Source of the DNA: Branchiostoma floridae
Taxonomy: Eukaryota > Chordata > Leptocardii > Amphioxiformes > Branchiostomatidae
Length of the DNA: 64,000 bases
Direction: 5' to 3'
Assembly (NCBI RefSeq): GCF_000003815.2
Contig: NC_049981.1
Span: 1,947,973-2,011,972 of the forward strand
Shown: positions 38,655 to 49,800 of the stretch, piece after piece
Numbering within the stretch: position 1 is the first letter of the stretch
Layout of the letters: every line of letters begins with the position of its first letter
The notes under the pieces: model-generated
Databases searched by the model: none
What the model saw: the letters and a program-made list of their open reading frames with translations, nothing else
What the model was told of the DNA's origin: nothing
Made by a program: the position numbers and the translations under genes

Positions 38655-38745
38655 ATCATAATAATAACTTTATTGCATATTCTTGCCCGAGGGCTAATTG
38701 CAAGTGACAAAAAATTACATACAAATAATGGTAAACACTAAAACA
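38655..38745 (-). mobile_element. LINE 3'-end fragment
   Basis: ATAATAACTTTATTGCATAT, TCTTGCCCGAGGGCTAATTG, CAAGTGACA; third copy of the family at 13912 and 35773. Confidence 0.65.
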
Positions 38746-41565
38746 GTATAAAATTATAGAAACCAAAGGTTTTAGATTTGACTGACGCACCTATTGAACT
38801 GTTCAATATTGACTTTTGACTTTATAATAACGTTATACAATTTACAGTTTAAAATACGGCACTGCATCGTAACTATAAAGATTACCATTGCCCAGCTCAA
38901 ATGCTGTGCAGTTGTCTTTCCAGAGTTTATAATGATACTTGCTGAGTGAATCACCTCTGTGTCTTGTCACAATTTCTTGTTCATTCATAACAGAATGTTG
39001 ACGAAAGTGACGTATCCCTGTCTGTAATGTAGGCAGTTCGTACACGCACAATTATTATTATACACGCACGTATGTATTATATAAAGCTAATACATATAAA
39101 GGCCCGTCAAAATAGGACTGCAAACCATTAGACTTGCCATACTCGTGAGAGTGGCCGTCCGTCACATATAAAGACCGATTTAAAAGGTTGGTTCAATTAA
39201 AATGTAAAATAAATATTGATCAAAAGCAAGGATTGTTCTATCAGCAAGGAAGGGGTTTTGAAAACGTCAGGCCTTGGGTCAGATGTCAGGATTGAAATAT
39301 AATTTTGAAATCGCAACGCCTGACTTAACGCTTTCTTTGTCAGAGTTGCCTTTTTCCACCCTTATGTGCAAGTCAGAACAATTCCCCATCCAAAGCTCTA
39401 TTGTCATCGTTTTAACATTCCGCCATTGCTTACCTCGTAGAAAAGACGAATCAGAGATCTGAATCAGAGTTTGTTTGAACCTTTTTTCAAGTTATTTATT
39501 CAAATCGGCCGCAGAAGTGGTCATAGAAAGAAAACAAACATTGGAGACATGCTACTTACAAAAGATTGAAGATGGACGTTAACGTTGACGATCTTGAAAT
39601 CACTGACTTCATAATCAAGCAGAGTGAAGCCTGTCTCCGTAACCTTGACAGTGGCCTCAGGATAGGATAAGCAACATTGTGTCCAAGTTCACGGCGAACA
39701 ACGGCCGTCGCCATCTTCGCTGTCTTCGCCATCTTCGAGTCTTCGCTGTCTTACAACTTTCTTCAAATGAAGAAAATTTCAAGCTGTTTTGACAAAAATC
39801 TATGGAAAGAATTTTCACAGTAACGGTTTTCTGTATGCTGTTCTTATGGATGCCCGGCTTATCCATCATTGGTTGATGTTTTCAACAGTTGTTGAGTAAC
39901 ATAACCTTATTTGGAAGAAACTCGGGTGTCCTTAGTTGACCCTGACCGTATCTGCATCGCGAGTTGTCCTTAGTTGACCCTGGCAGTGCGCGGTCAGTGG
40001 TAGAACCAGTGGGTCCCATAGAACGCTTCTGGTATATTTTGTTACATTCTGTGCGGGTTTCAAACATTCATGTGCAGGACAAGGCACCGGTTAAGAAAAT
40101 TCAGGGACATTTTCAACTTCAGGTCCAGGTCCGGACCTAATTGTCTGTGAAAACTTTTGACTGGGTGATACTCAAAACAATGGTGCATTTCTCTATAACG
40201 AAGATTCGTTTGGTGGAATATCTGACATCCGCTGGCGCTTTAAAATCCCATCTTCATAACAACGCTAACTGCCTCTGTTTGTTTGACTGCAAGACTTTGT
40301 ATAGAAATGACTCTACTTCGCTCTTGTGACTTTCTTAGACTGGATAACTCCAAAACATGACGCCTTCCTATACAATATGTCCATTCTTTTTTAACAGAAC
40401 CCAAATTCGGTCCACTGATTTTTTTCAGGTCCATTTTTTACTGGTCCAAGAAGAAAAACAACTTTTTTTCCGGTACAAAAGTACCAGTCCCCACCCTTAT
40501 ATATATATTGATGGTGAAACATAACATTACGCAATCAGCCATTTCTTTCCACGGAATTCTATATGTCACTACTATTAGGACCATATATGGAATAAACTAA
40601 GTTGTCCTTAGTTGACCCTGACCGTACGTGGTCACCTGAACGTTTGTGATATATTTTTTTACAATCCATTTCAAGGATGTTGTGAACTTGTCAATATGAT
40701 ACATTAAGTATTTCAGTAGTAGTTCAGTTGACACATTGAAATCGTAGCAAAAGATTCTTTATTATATTGACAATTACAAAAGTTCAGTGACTTTCTTAAC
40801 AATCCACAAAATAGAAATACAAAAGAAAATCTTAAAATTCTTACGGAATGATTTAGGCTAGCAAACACGAATATCTAATATTTTGTTACAATAGTAATGT
40901 CACTCATAAAAAAACAACCTTACGCATTTACGCATTGAGAGTGTTGCCAAAGCTGAACATATATTAAAATCTGATTGCGGTATCGAGTGTCTTAAAATTT
41001 GCAACGTAATGTTTATCTACATCAAAACGACTTCTCCGTAAATTCGCATGGTGTCAGAAATGAAGACATCGTTAGTCCGCGGTTAGTAGTAGCAGTTTTT
41101 CTATCAACCAACAGGGGGCGCTTTAAAATCCGCAAACGTTTCAATGTCAATTTTCTAGACCGCTAACGTTACATATGTAAACAGCATGAAATTTTGTTGT
41201 TGCATGCATTCGTACTGGCGTTGATACATGCGTATTGAATGAAAAATGAATTATTTAGTGCGTTGCAGCCAGATTCACAAACACATACAAAGACTTCAGT
41301 TGTCTGCTAACATCTTTTTCATGTACATTGTATATTAAACATTAAAATCTAGTTATTGAAAGATCTGCATAGAGAATAAAATCGGAGGTTCTAGCTAGTG
41401 TCTATTAGTCACTCTAGTCACAAGTCCTGGTTGTGGAGGCCTATCAACTGATGCAGAAACGATTTTTTCATTCTTTCTCATGAAAGCTCATCTGTGTTGG
41501 TAGTAATCATAGTACAAACCTTCTTCCGACACATAAGTACACAAGGATCATTGAATAGAGACGGT
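38746..41565. other. Intergenic, no gene recognised
   Basis: Holds three copies of GTCCTTAGTTGACCCTG (39932, 39968, 40605) and A/T-rich runs. I see no coding exon with splice or domain support. It separates the channel gene from the GPCR. Confidence 0.45.
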
Positions 41566-41569
41566 GGTC

Positions 41570-41665
41570 GTTATAAACTTCCTGGTACGTTTGACCAATT
41601 GCTGACGACACGTATCCACAAGATCACGTGTTAATAAGATCACGTGTCTGTAACTCGTCGTGTAT
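41570..41665 (+). repeat. Dispersed repeat with GATCACGTGTCTGTAACTC (copy 2)
   Basis: TATAAACTTCCTGGTACGTT, TTGCTGACGACACGTATCCA, AGATCACGTGTCTGTAACTC; inverse of 6230-6340. Confidence 0.65.
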
Positions 41666-41718
41666 ATGGATTGGAGCAGATAGTATTCGTTCTGCATTTG
41701 GCTGAAGAGGCTAGGGTA

Positions 41719-41931
41719 TACTATAAATGCAGAAATGTTCGCGGTGGGTTAATGTTCGTGGTTTTCGCAGTGACCACTTCACCGCGAACTTAAAAACTTC
41801 CGCGAACATTTTTCTATTATGGTATTAGATTGCAGTCTATGGCGTTACCGTGAAATTAAAACCACCGCGAAAAGTCCTTTTCCCCGCTACTGCGAAATTA
41901 AATCCCCGCGAACTTAAATGCATTTACAGTA
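41719..41931. mobile_element. Palindromic MITE (TIR TACTGTAAATGCA)
   Basis: Left TACTATAAATGCAGAAATGT, TCGCGGTGGGTTAATGTTCG; right CCCCGCGAACTTAAATGCAT, TTACAGTA. Rich in TTCGCGG / CCGCGAA. It ends about 30 bp from the GPCR stop codon. Confidence 0.8.
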
Positions 41932-41961
41932 TTGCTATTGTTATTGTCTTCATAGGGCCGA

Positions 41962-43290
41962 CTACTCTCTCTTCACAGCCAGGGGCTGAACTGCGACGAG
42001 CTCACAGTTGGCGGGGGTAAATCCTAAGTGCCCTGTGCAGGTACCATTCGGCGCTAACTCAGGTGAACTCAACACGGCAGTAATACACGCAGGCGCCGGT
42101 ACAGCGGTGTCAATGTCTATCACAGAACCACGATAACCGTATATGGAATCAACCGAGGGTCGCGAGCTTGCGTGGTACCGTCTTCCCGTATCCTCTTCTT
42201 CACGTGGTGAAATGCAGAATAATCTCCTGATGTGCTTTTGAAAGTTTTTCCCGATGAAGGCGTAGAGAAAGGGGTTTATAACCGAGTTCAGTATGGCCAG
42301 CGCTGTCCCCACGTAAAATGCTGTGAGGCTGTCCCCGTCAGTGTAGGAATGCGCGGTGAAGGAAGTCACGTGGAACGGAAGCCAACAGACCAAGAAGAAA
42401 ACCGTCACCACGAATAGCATGGGTAACGTCCGAGAGGTCGATGCCCTCGCTGGGAAAGGTCGTGGCTGACGTAGCGTTACGAATATCCTGACGTATATGG
42501 GGATCATCACACCTGCTGGCACTGCGTACAGGATGACGGAGATGCTGAGCGCCAAGGCGAGGTAGGCGTGGCCAGAGCTGGCATCATCCGGCTTCAGATA
42601 CACGCACTCGAACAGACTCTGGTACGTGAACGTCCAGTCGTTTGACACAAGGTTTCGCACCACCGTGTCGAACGTCGCCGCCAGAAACGCCAGAACCCAC
42701 ATCAGGACGCAGGTACGGCAGGCTTTCTTCTGTGTGCGGAGTAGCCTGTGGTCCAGCGGCTTCACGATGGCCCGGTAACGCTCCACTGCGATGGCCGTGA
42801 GGAGGAAGATGCTCGCACAGGCAAGAAACACGGCAAGAACCCGGCCCACGTCACAACTCCTGGAGCTCACCAGGTTTGCACTGTCGCAGTTCAGCTTCGC
42901 ATCTATCAAAGACATCAGCTTCTGTTTCTCCATGCTCCTCCACGTGCAGTTATTTGATTTTAGGAATTCCACCGTGTCATTTGACATGGTTACATTTGCA
43001 GTGCTGTTTTCAACAATTGCATCTTTCTGTTGACAATAGGCTAATAGGTTGTCGACTCGACTTTTGAAACTGTGAAAGCGGAGGGAGGAAACGCCCTGGA
43101 CCAGCGCGAAGACACAGAAACTGACGTCGGCGACAGCTAAGTTCGCGACGTAAACGTTAGAGATGGTTCTGATGGTGGGGTATTTGGCGATGATGTAGAG
43201 GATTAAAAGATTTGCCGCCACTCCTAGCGCGGACAGAAGGCAGCGGATGACGTTCGCGACGTACAGAGGTGAGCTGGCGCCACTATCCAT
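41962..43290 (-). CDS. Orphan rhodopsin-class (class A) GPCR, single exon
   Basis: 442 residues from ATG 43290 (MDSGASSPLY), with G at -3 and +4; the frame extends 22 codons further 5' but without an ATG. Landmarks: TM1 N27, TM2 LAVAD (D55), disulphide Cys146 at the top of TM3 and Cys229 in ECL2, ERY 170-172 (the DRY variant), TM4 W198, TM5 P258, TM6 CWLP 302-305, TM7 NPFLY 339-343. C-tail of about 95 residues, Ser-rich. The first extracellular loop (about 66-147) is very long, with N-x-S/T sites at N95, N99, N104 and N114. It should couple extracellular ligand binding to G proteins at the plasma membrane. The ligand cannot be named from sequence; peptide-type receptors are the nearest by feel. 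Intronless GPCRs are common in chordates. Terminal stop TAG lies at 41962. Confidence 0.93.
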   Translation of the reverse strand: MDSGASSPLYVANVIRCLLSALGVAANLLILYIIAKYPTIRTISNVYVANLAVADVSFCVFALVQGVSSLRFHSFKSRVDNLLAYCQQKDAIVENSTANVTMSNDTVEFLKSNNCTWRSMEKQKLMSLIDAKLNCDSANLVSSRSCDVGRVLAVFLACASIFLLTAIAVERYRAIVKPLDHRLLRTQKKACRTCVLMWVLAFLAATFDTVVRNLVSNDWTFTYQSLFECVYLKPDDASSGHAYLALALSISVILYAVPAGVMIPIYVRIFVTLRQPRPFPARASTSRTLPMLFVVTVFFLVCWLPFHVTSFTAHSYTDGDSLTAFYVGTALAILNSVINPFLYAFIGKNFQKHIRRLFCISPREEEDTGRRYHASSRPSVDSIYGYRGSVIDIDTAVPAPACITAVLSSPELAPNGTCTGHLGFTPANCELVAVQPLAVKRE

Positions 43291-43690
43291 GACTAAGCCA
43301 AACTTTTCTTTTCTACCAGTCCTTAGCTTGGCAACTTTCCTTTCAAATTTTGTCAAGTCGTAGTTTTCAGAATTGAGGTGTCCGTCTTACAATTTTGTTC
43401 TGCAAACGGTTCGCTTCTCAAGATACTAAAACTAGGTATTTGGTACAAGTGAAATGGAAACACGCGTGTGAAACAAGCCTGAGCCTACCGTTCAACATGG
43501 AGTGCCAGAGAGTATCTGCGCAATGCCATGCAGTTTCGTGTGACTCGCTGTACCGCCGTTTTCAGAGTTCTCTCTCAGACAGTACTGCGTTGCTGTGTGA
43601 CTTACAGCGGTCACGGACCACTTGTCAGACCTACTGCTGTAATTTATGACGTAAATCCGCCCCTCCCTGTCGGCTGCAACACCTGGAATG
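43291..43690. promoter_or_regulatory. Upstream region of the GPCR gene
   Basis: The promoter of the minus-strand GPCR should lie here. I see no TATA box at a convincing distance and cannot place the transcription start. Confidence 0.3.
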
Positions 43691-43697
43691 TGATAAC

Positions 43698-43789
43698 AAA
43701 TTACACAGGATATTTATTACAAGTTACACAGGATATTTACTACAAGTTACACAGGGTATTTACGACAAATTACACAGGATATTTACCTG
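43698..43789 (+). repeat. 23-bp minisatellite, 4 copies
   Basis: AAATTACACAGGATATTTATTAC-type unit repeated four times with single-base changes. Confidence 0.93.
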
Positions 43790-44066
43790 TAAATATGAAG
43801 TATTAAAGATTCTGACTGCTGGTAATGCCGCCATTGATAACACAATTTTACCACTGTCAAAATGATTTGTGTAGCGTTCGTGCTAGTCTGTGACCTTAGG
43901 TCAACCTAAGACAAAACAAACACCCCCTCAAGGCGCAGCCATGACACTAAACAAGAGTCAACCTTTACACACAAATCGTGATCGGCTAAACTCACGCAAA
44001 GGTGAACACAAGTCCAACACAACAATCTACAAAGTATGTCAGAAGGCGATTCACAGTTTATATATA

Positions 44067-44260
44067 CAGTCAAACCTGCCCAAGCGACCACCTCTTCTGA
44101 GAGACCACCTGGCCATTGCGGCCGCTTTTTCTCGGTCCCGAAAATTTTCACCATTGACGTAAGCATTAAGCGACCTCTTTTCAACGTCCACCTGGCCAAC
44201 GCGACCGCGACCGCCAAAAATTTTCAAATCTTGAGGTGTCATCGATTTTCAATGATAACT
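44067..44260. mobile_element. pogo-like element, left end only
   Basis: CAGTCAAACCTGCCCAAGCG, ACCACCTCTTCTGAG, TGACGTAAGCATTAAGCGAC, closely matching the left 190 bp of the element at 22788. No right end found, so it is truncated. Confidence 0.8.
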
Positions 44261-45390
44261 AGCACGATTTCATTGCACTTGCGTCAAGCTTTCGTTCCTG
44301 CGGGGTTCGTTAACTTCGTCACTATTTTGTTATTTTCTCCGATCTATTATGATTTAGATATTGCGTGATACGTAAAGGTATGACTGAGAAGACGACAAAA
44401 CACAGAAAAAGTAAGAAACTTCGTTCTTTAGCTCTGAAGTTAGTTGAGTATCTTTCGAACCCCACAGTGGCACACGCGTGACGCAAGTGCAGTGAGAGTG
44501 CACCTCGACGAGTCTGTGGTCTCTAAAAGGACACATTTTATTTATTTATTTAATTTCACACACACAAATCCACGTGAGCAGGAGGCCGCAGACCTCCTGA
44601 ATTGAGTGCGATTTGTTACAAATGGTCTCAATAAAAACATGGCATAGACATACAAATGCAGGTTACAAACGATTTGACTGCAAATACCTGTACGCTCAGT
44701 GTTCTTTCAACCACAGCGCGAGCTTTATGGATCAGCGAATATTCGCACGTCCCCGAGACCCCTCCAAAGTTTCGGAGACCTTCTGGTATCAACAAATTCG
44801 TACGAAGCTCGTTGACAGTGTAACGCCGTCTTCAGTGAACTTAGTCTAGTCCTACAGCCACTGGAGACCCCCAGGTGTTCGCCATTTGCGTCCTTCTGGC
44901 ACGGATCGTTGACACAGTGGGCTGGTAAAGTTTGTCGCCTCAGGTGGAGTTGCAAAGTTGCATCCTGTGTTCGTGGAAAGTGGATTACCTAATCTCGGGA
45001 CAGGGGGATTCGCACCAACGGCTCCTTTGTTTACGGTGAGACCAAAGCTTAACGTAAGAATGTGGGCAAAAGTTCACGAGTCACGCTAGTTATATTTCAA
45101 CCATACCACAGGTATGGATGGATTGAAATATTTTGCTTTTCCCCTAAACAATCTTCCGCGGCCTTGAAAAAGGTGTCTTCTAAGAAGAAACACCTGTTCC
45201 GCCATACCCTCCACTCTATTTTGAAGATTCTTAATAGATAAAGGAATAAATGGTTGGATCTAAGTTATGACCATCAGCCTAATTGATTAAATACAACATT
45301 TCTAAGTGAATCTTGATGTTGCGATTAAAGATGCTCTAGAAGTGGTTGTGGAACGACAGGCAAAAAGCACATAACTTTTGACGACAACAA
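44261..45390. other. Intergenic, no gene recognised
   Basis: Contains a LINE-like tail near 44535-44650 (TTTATTTATTTAATTTC, GGAGGCCGCAGACCTCC) and a small palindrome near 45100-45125. No coding exon apparent. Confidence 0.4.
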
Positions 45391-45392
45391 TG

Positions 45393-45398
45393 TTTATT
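45393..45398 (-). terminator. Candidate polyadenylation signal of the mucin-like gene
   Basis: AATAAA on the minus strand, about 1.4 kb past the stop codon at 46782. Another candidate is near 45646. Which is used cannot be told from sequence. Confidence 0.3.
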
Positions 45399-45664
45399 GT
45401 AGTCACATTTTAAACACACAAACATGCACAAATCGTACAGAAAAAATACATCCTATAGGTCTTTTAATAAACTACATTTTTTAAAAATCGTTTTCATTAT
45501 GAGACAAATAGAATCATTGATGAAACCCTTTCGACATGAGATTTCATAATCTATTTACAACAGTAAAAACAACTATGATGAAGACAACATGGCAAATGTT
45601 TCTGTCTACCGACGTGTACAACAGTCATGTGCGTTGTGCGTTTTTTATTGTAGGATCTTTCTAA

Positions 45665-45808
45665 TCTCAAAGCAGATTCTACGGTGCCATAAGATAGTAT
45701 CAAGGCTAGTCAAGGAGTAAAGCCGACCAAAGGAAGTCAGATGGGCCGGCTTCACTCCTCTGCCAGCTTTTGATACTATCTTATGCTACCGTAGGATCTA
45801 CTTGGAGA
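45665..45808. mobile_element. Palindromic MITE with TIR TCTCAAAGCAGA
   Basis: Left CTACGGTGCCATAAGATAGT, right ACTATCTTATGCTACCGTAG; core GTAAAGCCGACC / GGCCGGCTTCACTCC. Its outer end (CTCAAAGCAGAT / ATCTACTTGGAG) resembles the TIR of the elements at 2836 and 46961. Confidence 0.82.
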
Positions 45809-46781
45809 TTACGATCTTTAGCGAAAGAACCTTTGACAAGGCTCTACAACAATCTCTCCCATCACATGATAGTCCCCTTTTGTACAACACATCGGCAGTA
45901 ACAATGTACACATGCTGTTAAAATTGCCGGAGTTTACATTTAGTTACATTTTAGAAGTATAGAGGTCATTTCTGGAGTACAATGGAATTGTTAAGTTAAA
46001 ATTTTCGAAAGCTCACTCTTAAGTGTTAGACACGAGAGTTAAAATAGTTTTCATAAGTTTATGCCCTCAATTTGCTGTCGGAAGCCTGTCTTACAGTGAA
46101 TGTCATAGGGCCTTTACGTGAGTTTGGCTGAAAAATGGATTCTTGATACAAGAAAATAGCAGGGCATTCATTTTTTTTCATAATCTGCAACATTGTGTTG
46201 TAAATAATCTTGCAACATTAGAAAATGATACGCCATGTTTACTAATCATTTAGACACACAAGTAAGTATATATAAGAATAAGTCACAATATAAAAGAATG
46301 CACACCACATCATGCTATGTTATATATATTCTACATTCTATGTTTTAAAACAAACAGTAATCTGTTGTAGTTGTCATAATGTTAGAAATGTGGAAACACA
46401 TAGGGCCACATCAATTCATTTTCCTGGTTCTCATACCAAAAAGAAATGCTAATCTGAAACATCAACACAAAAACAGAGTTTAAGGGGTAAAGTCTGTACC
46501 TTGGTACACACAGTTTTAGGGAGTAAATATATTGTCTGATTCAAGTTTTCCTGTCAATTCATTTTTGCATTAGAACGTCTGAGAACAGGGAAAATGATTT
46601 GTCATGGCGTGATGTCATGCTAAAATACCACCCTATGTCTCACTTGATATACAATTACTTAGCTTCAAATTGTATGAAATATATTCACAGCTACATGCAA
46701 TCTTATACCAAGGCTTTTTTTACTTAAAATGTGAAACTGAAGATCGATGTTAAAAGTGCTCCACGATGTTGGTACGTTGTT

Positions 46782-46826
46782 CTATTCTGATGTTGTCGGT
46801 TTGACAGGGGTGATTTTCGTTCCTCC
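46782..46826 (-). CDS. Mucin-like exon Y: last coding exon
   Basis: 45 nt: [14 protein letters not shown] and TAG, acceptor TTTACAG, phase 0 from exon X. It gives a cytoplasmic tail of about 20 residues with no known signalling motif. Confidence 0.82.
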   Translation of the reverse strand, partial: GGTKITPVKPTTSE

Positions 46827-49800
46827 CTGTAAAGAACAAAATGATCATAATTGGAAAATTCCACAGAAAATGTGAACGAAATAGTTCAAAATGCATAAAA
46901 CAGTGAAAAATGCATAAATATAGTCATGCGCATAACGCCACTACTTCACCTTTATCTACTCTCTAAGCAGAGGTTTAAGGCACCAGCTGTTTTTTTAGTC
47001 GTTTTTATCGGACTTTCTATTTTGTATTGCTGTATCAAAACCTAACCAGTTTGGCTGGCGTACTTCAAGAAAAATGACAAAATAGAAAGCCCAATAAAAA
47101 CGACTAAAAAAAAAATGTTTAAAAAACAGCCGGAGCCTAACCTCTGCTTGGAGACTAACCTTTATCCACAATGTAACCTATGTCTGTTGTTATCATTGAA
47201 TATCAAATCAATAGACGGTTGTTTTAAATGGCAGCATTTCAAAAATATTTGGACGCCGCCAATCAAAGAAATATCCCTAAGTACCCTATTCTATAAAATG
47301 AATTATATATATTAATGAAAACTTGGAAGAACTTGACCTGAGGCAAAATAGAATAAAATTAATATTTTAAGATTAAGTTTGTGATGTCAGCAATTTTCCA
47401 ATGTAGACTGCAATGCCCAAATCTCATTTACACAAACACAAATAAACAAACATCTCCTTACGGTTTTGTTCTTGTGCAGTAGGAAGAACACAAGCGCGAC
47501 CACGATCATGATGGCCAGTACGCCACAGGTCACGCCCAGCGCGATGGCTAGGGTCGTGTTGTCCTTCCCTGGAGCTGCCGGACGTACAGCTGAAGGGGAA
47601 ATAGCACAAAGGGGAAATAACACATAAGTTTCCTTCTAACAAGTTAGCTAGCTGTGGAGCTAATCAACCAAAAGTTAGCTATTTGTGGAGCTAATCCAAC
47701 TCAAGTTAGCTAGCTGCGGAGCTAATCAAACACAAGTTAGCTAGCTGTGGAGCTATTCAGTTTGCTATTGAGCTTAAGCCAAACAACAAATTAGCCTGTT
47801 ATGGAGCTAGCCAAAGATGAATTAGCTAGCAAGCTTGGTAAACTAGCCATGAAGCTGACAAATTAGCTAGCTAACCAAACAACTACATTATATACCATAC
47901 AGTTGGTTAAAGACATAAACACAGTTAGCTACATGTAACTAACCAACAAACTTGTCAATTAAGTTAGGCAGCAACCCTTTTTTATCAATGAACCATCTTG
48001 CTAACCATCTAGCTAACCCTCTTGCTAACCATCTAGCAAACTATCTGGCTAACCATCCAGCTAACCATCTAGCAAACCATGTAGCTAGACAAGCAAATAC
48101 ATATTGACACATAGCTCACAGCTAAGGTAACAAACCAGCTAGTTACTAGAAATCTAGCAATGTAGCTCACAGGCCATCTATACTACATTAATTTATTTTT
48201 ATTTATTTTTAATTTTTATTTTATTTGCCAATGATACAACAGTTACTCATTACACGGATCTGCCTAGGCAGCTTTGGGCTGGTAGCGGCAGATCCACAGA
48301 GATACAGACGAATAACATCATCCGTCGACGTGATCACACATGTTCGCACATGTTTACACACGACGGGGTTATACCGCCCCTTACGGGATGACATACCCTT
48401 TCATATGCGCCAGGTCTCCTGTCCGCGTGAATGATGTAAATCACCGTGAGCCGAAGCTAGGTACTCATTTTCACCTGAGTATAGTGAGGAAAGCCGTGTA
48501 AAGTGCCTTTCCCAAGGGCACAAGATCGGTAACACGGCAGGCGGATTCGAACCCGCAACCTCTCGGTCACGGGGCGAACACGGTCCACTGCGCTACGCAG
48601 TATTAATGATTGATCAATTGATTGATCGATCAGACATACCTTCACAGATGGAGCCAGACTTGGTGCCGGCAGGTGAGCTGTCTGTGTAGCCGGTGAGACA
48701 GGTGCAGGTGTAGGACCCCTCCGTGTTATCGCAGGTGGCCTGCATGTGGCAGCTGTTTGCACCTGCACTGGCGCACTCATCCACATCTGCGGGAGGGAAA
48801 ATCAATCAGTTGTTAACACAGGTACTTGTACCAAAGACACACAGGTAAAGGTGAACAGGTGTTTTTTACAGGTTTGTTGCAGGTGGCAGCTTAAACTTAT
48901 CAGTAAAAATGTTCGATTTTGCAGTTCAATCAGTTTAACTTTTGTTAACTTGAAGACCAATTTAATGTTGTGGCCTAAGTGAAACAAAGCTTGCATAGTT
49001 TTAAGCAATGTGATAATGATAAGAATTGCATGAGTGCGGGACTGTGTAGATTCTGATGTATATTGAAATGAATGAATTCAAACTTTTTTCCTTGAATTGT
49101 ATGTCCCTCCTGAATACAACTTCAAAAGCGTTATTATATCGATTAGTGATAATGTTCATCACCATCTCTTGACATAGTCACCCCTACATCCCATTAACTT
49201 TTTTTTTTTAAAAAAGTGACAAAAGAACTCACCAGAGACACTGATGCTGCTCGGGTCAAACGAGAAAGCACCGCTGCCGCCAGAGTCTTGAATGGCATCG
49301 GACAGCGCGGTGGACAGACTGTTTGCAGTCTCGTTACTGCTGGGCGCCAGGTTGACGTTGTAGTCAGTGACAATGCTGCCGTTACTGAACCCAGTGATCT
49401 CCGTTCCCTTGAAAGCGTCTCCGAGTTTGGAAGTGTACAAGTCGTCAAGCTGTGTGGGGAAAACATGATTGCATGAATTTGAGTTCTTGTACAAAGTGAT
49501 AGGTCTGGAAATACTACATGCACAATATTACAGGTAAGATTGGAGCTGTGCAGGTGTTCTTAACTACCTGTACTGTTTCACTATAAACCCAGACAGTATA
49601 ACTCATTATAAAAAAGTAAGACTTCCAAGAGTGGTCATAAAATTCCTTGCTGCTTCTAATAATCATTGATAAAGTTTCATCATGATAGTATTTGGTTAAG
49701 TTGATAGTTTCCTGAACTGCTGTACAAGCTGCCATCCATTCTATTATATACAACTCGTGAGCGATTAGTGATAACGTATTGCTAATGAGTACAGAACCGT

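Noticed and set aside
43291..43356. GPCR start at 43356
   Set aside because: That codon is TTG; the first ATG is at 43290 with a good context.
48530..48602. A true tRNA gene on the minus strand
   Set aside because: The B box is perfect, but the acceptor arms do not pair and the sequence continues into a SINE body shared with 11330-11584.
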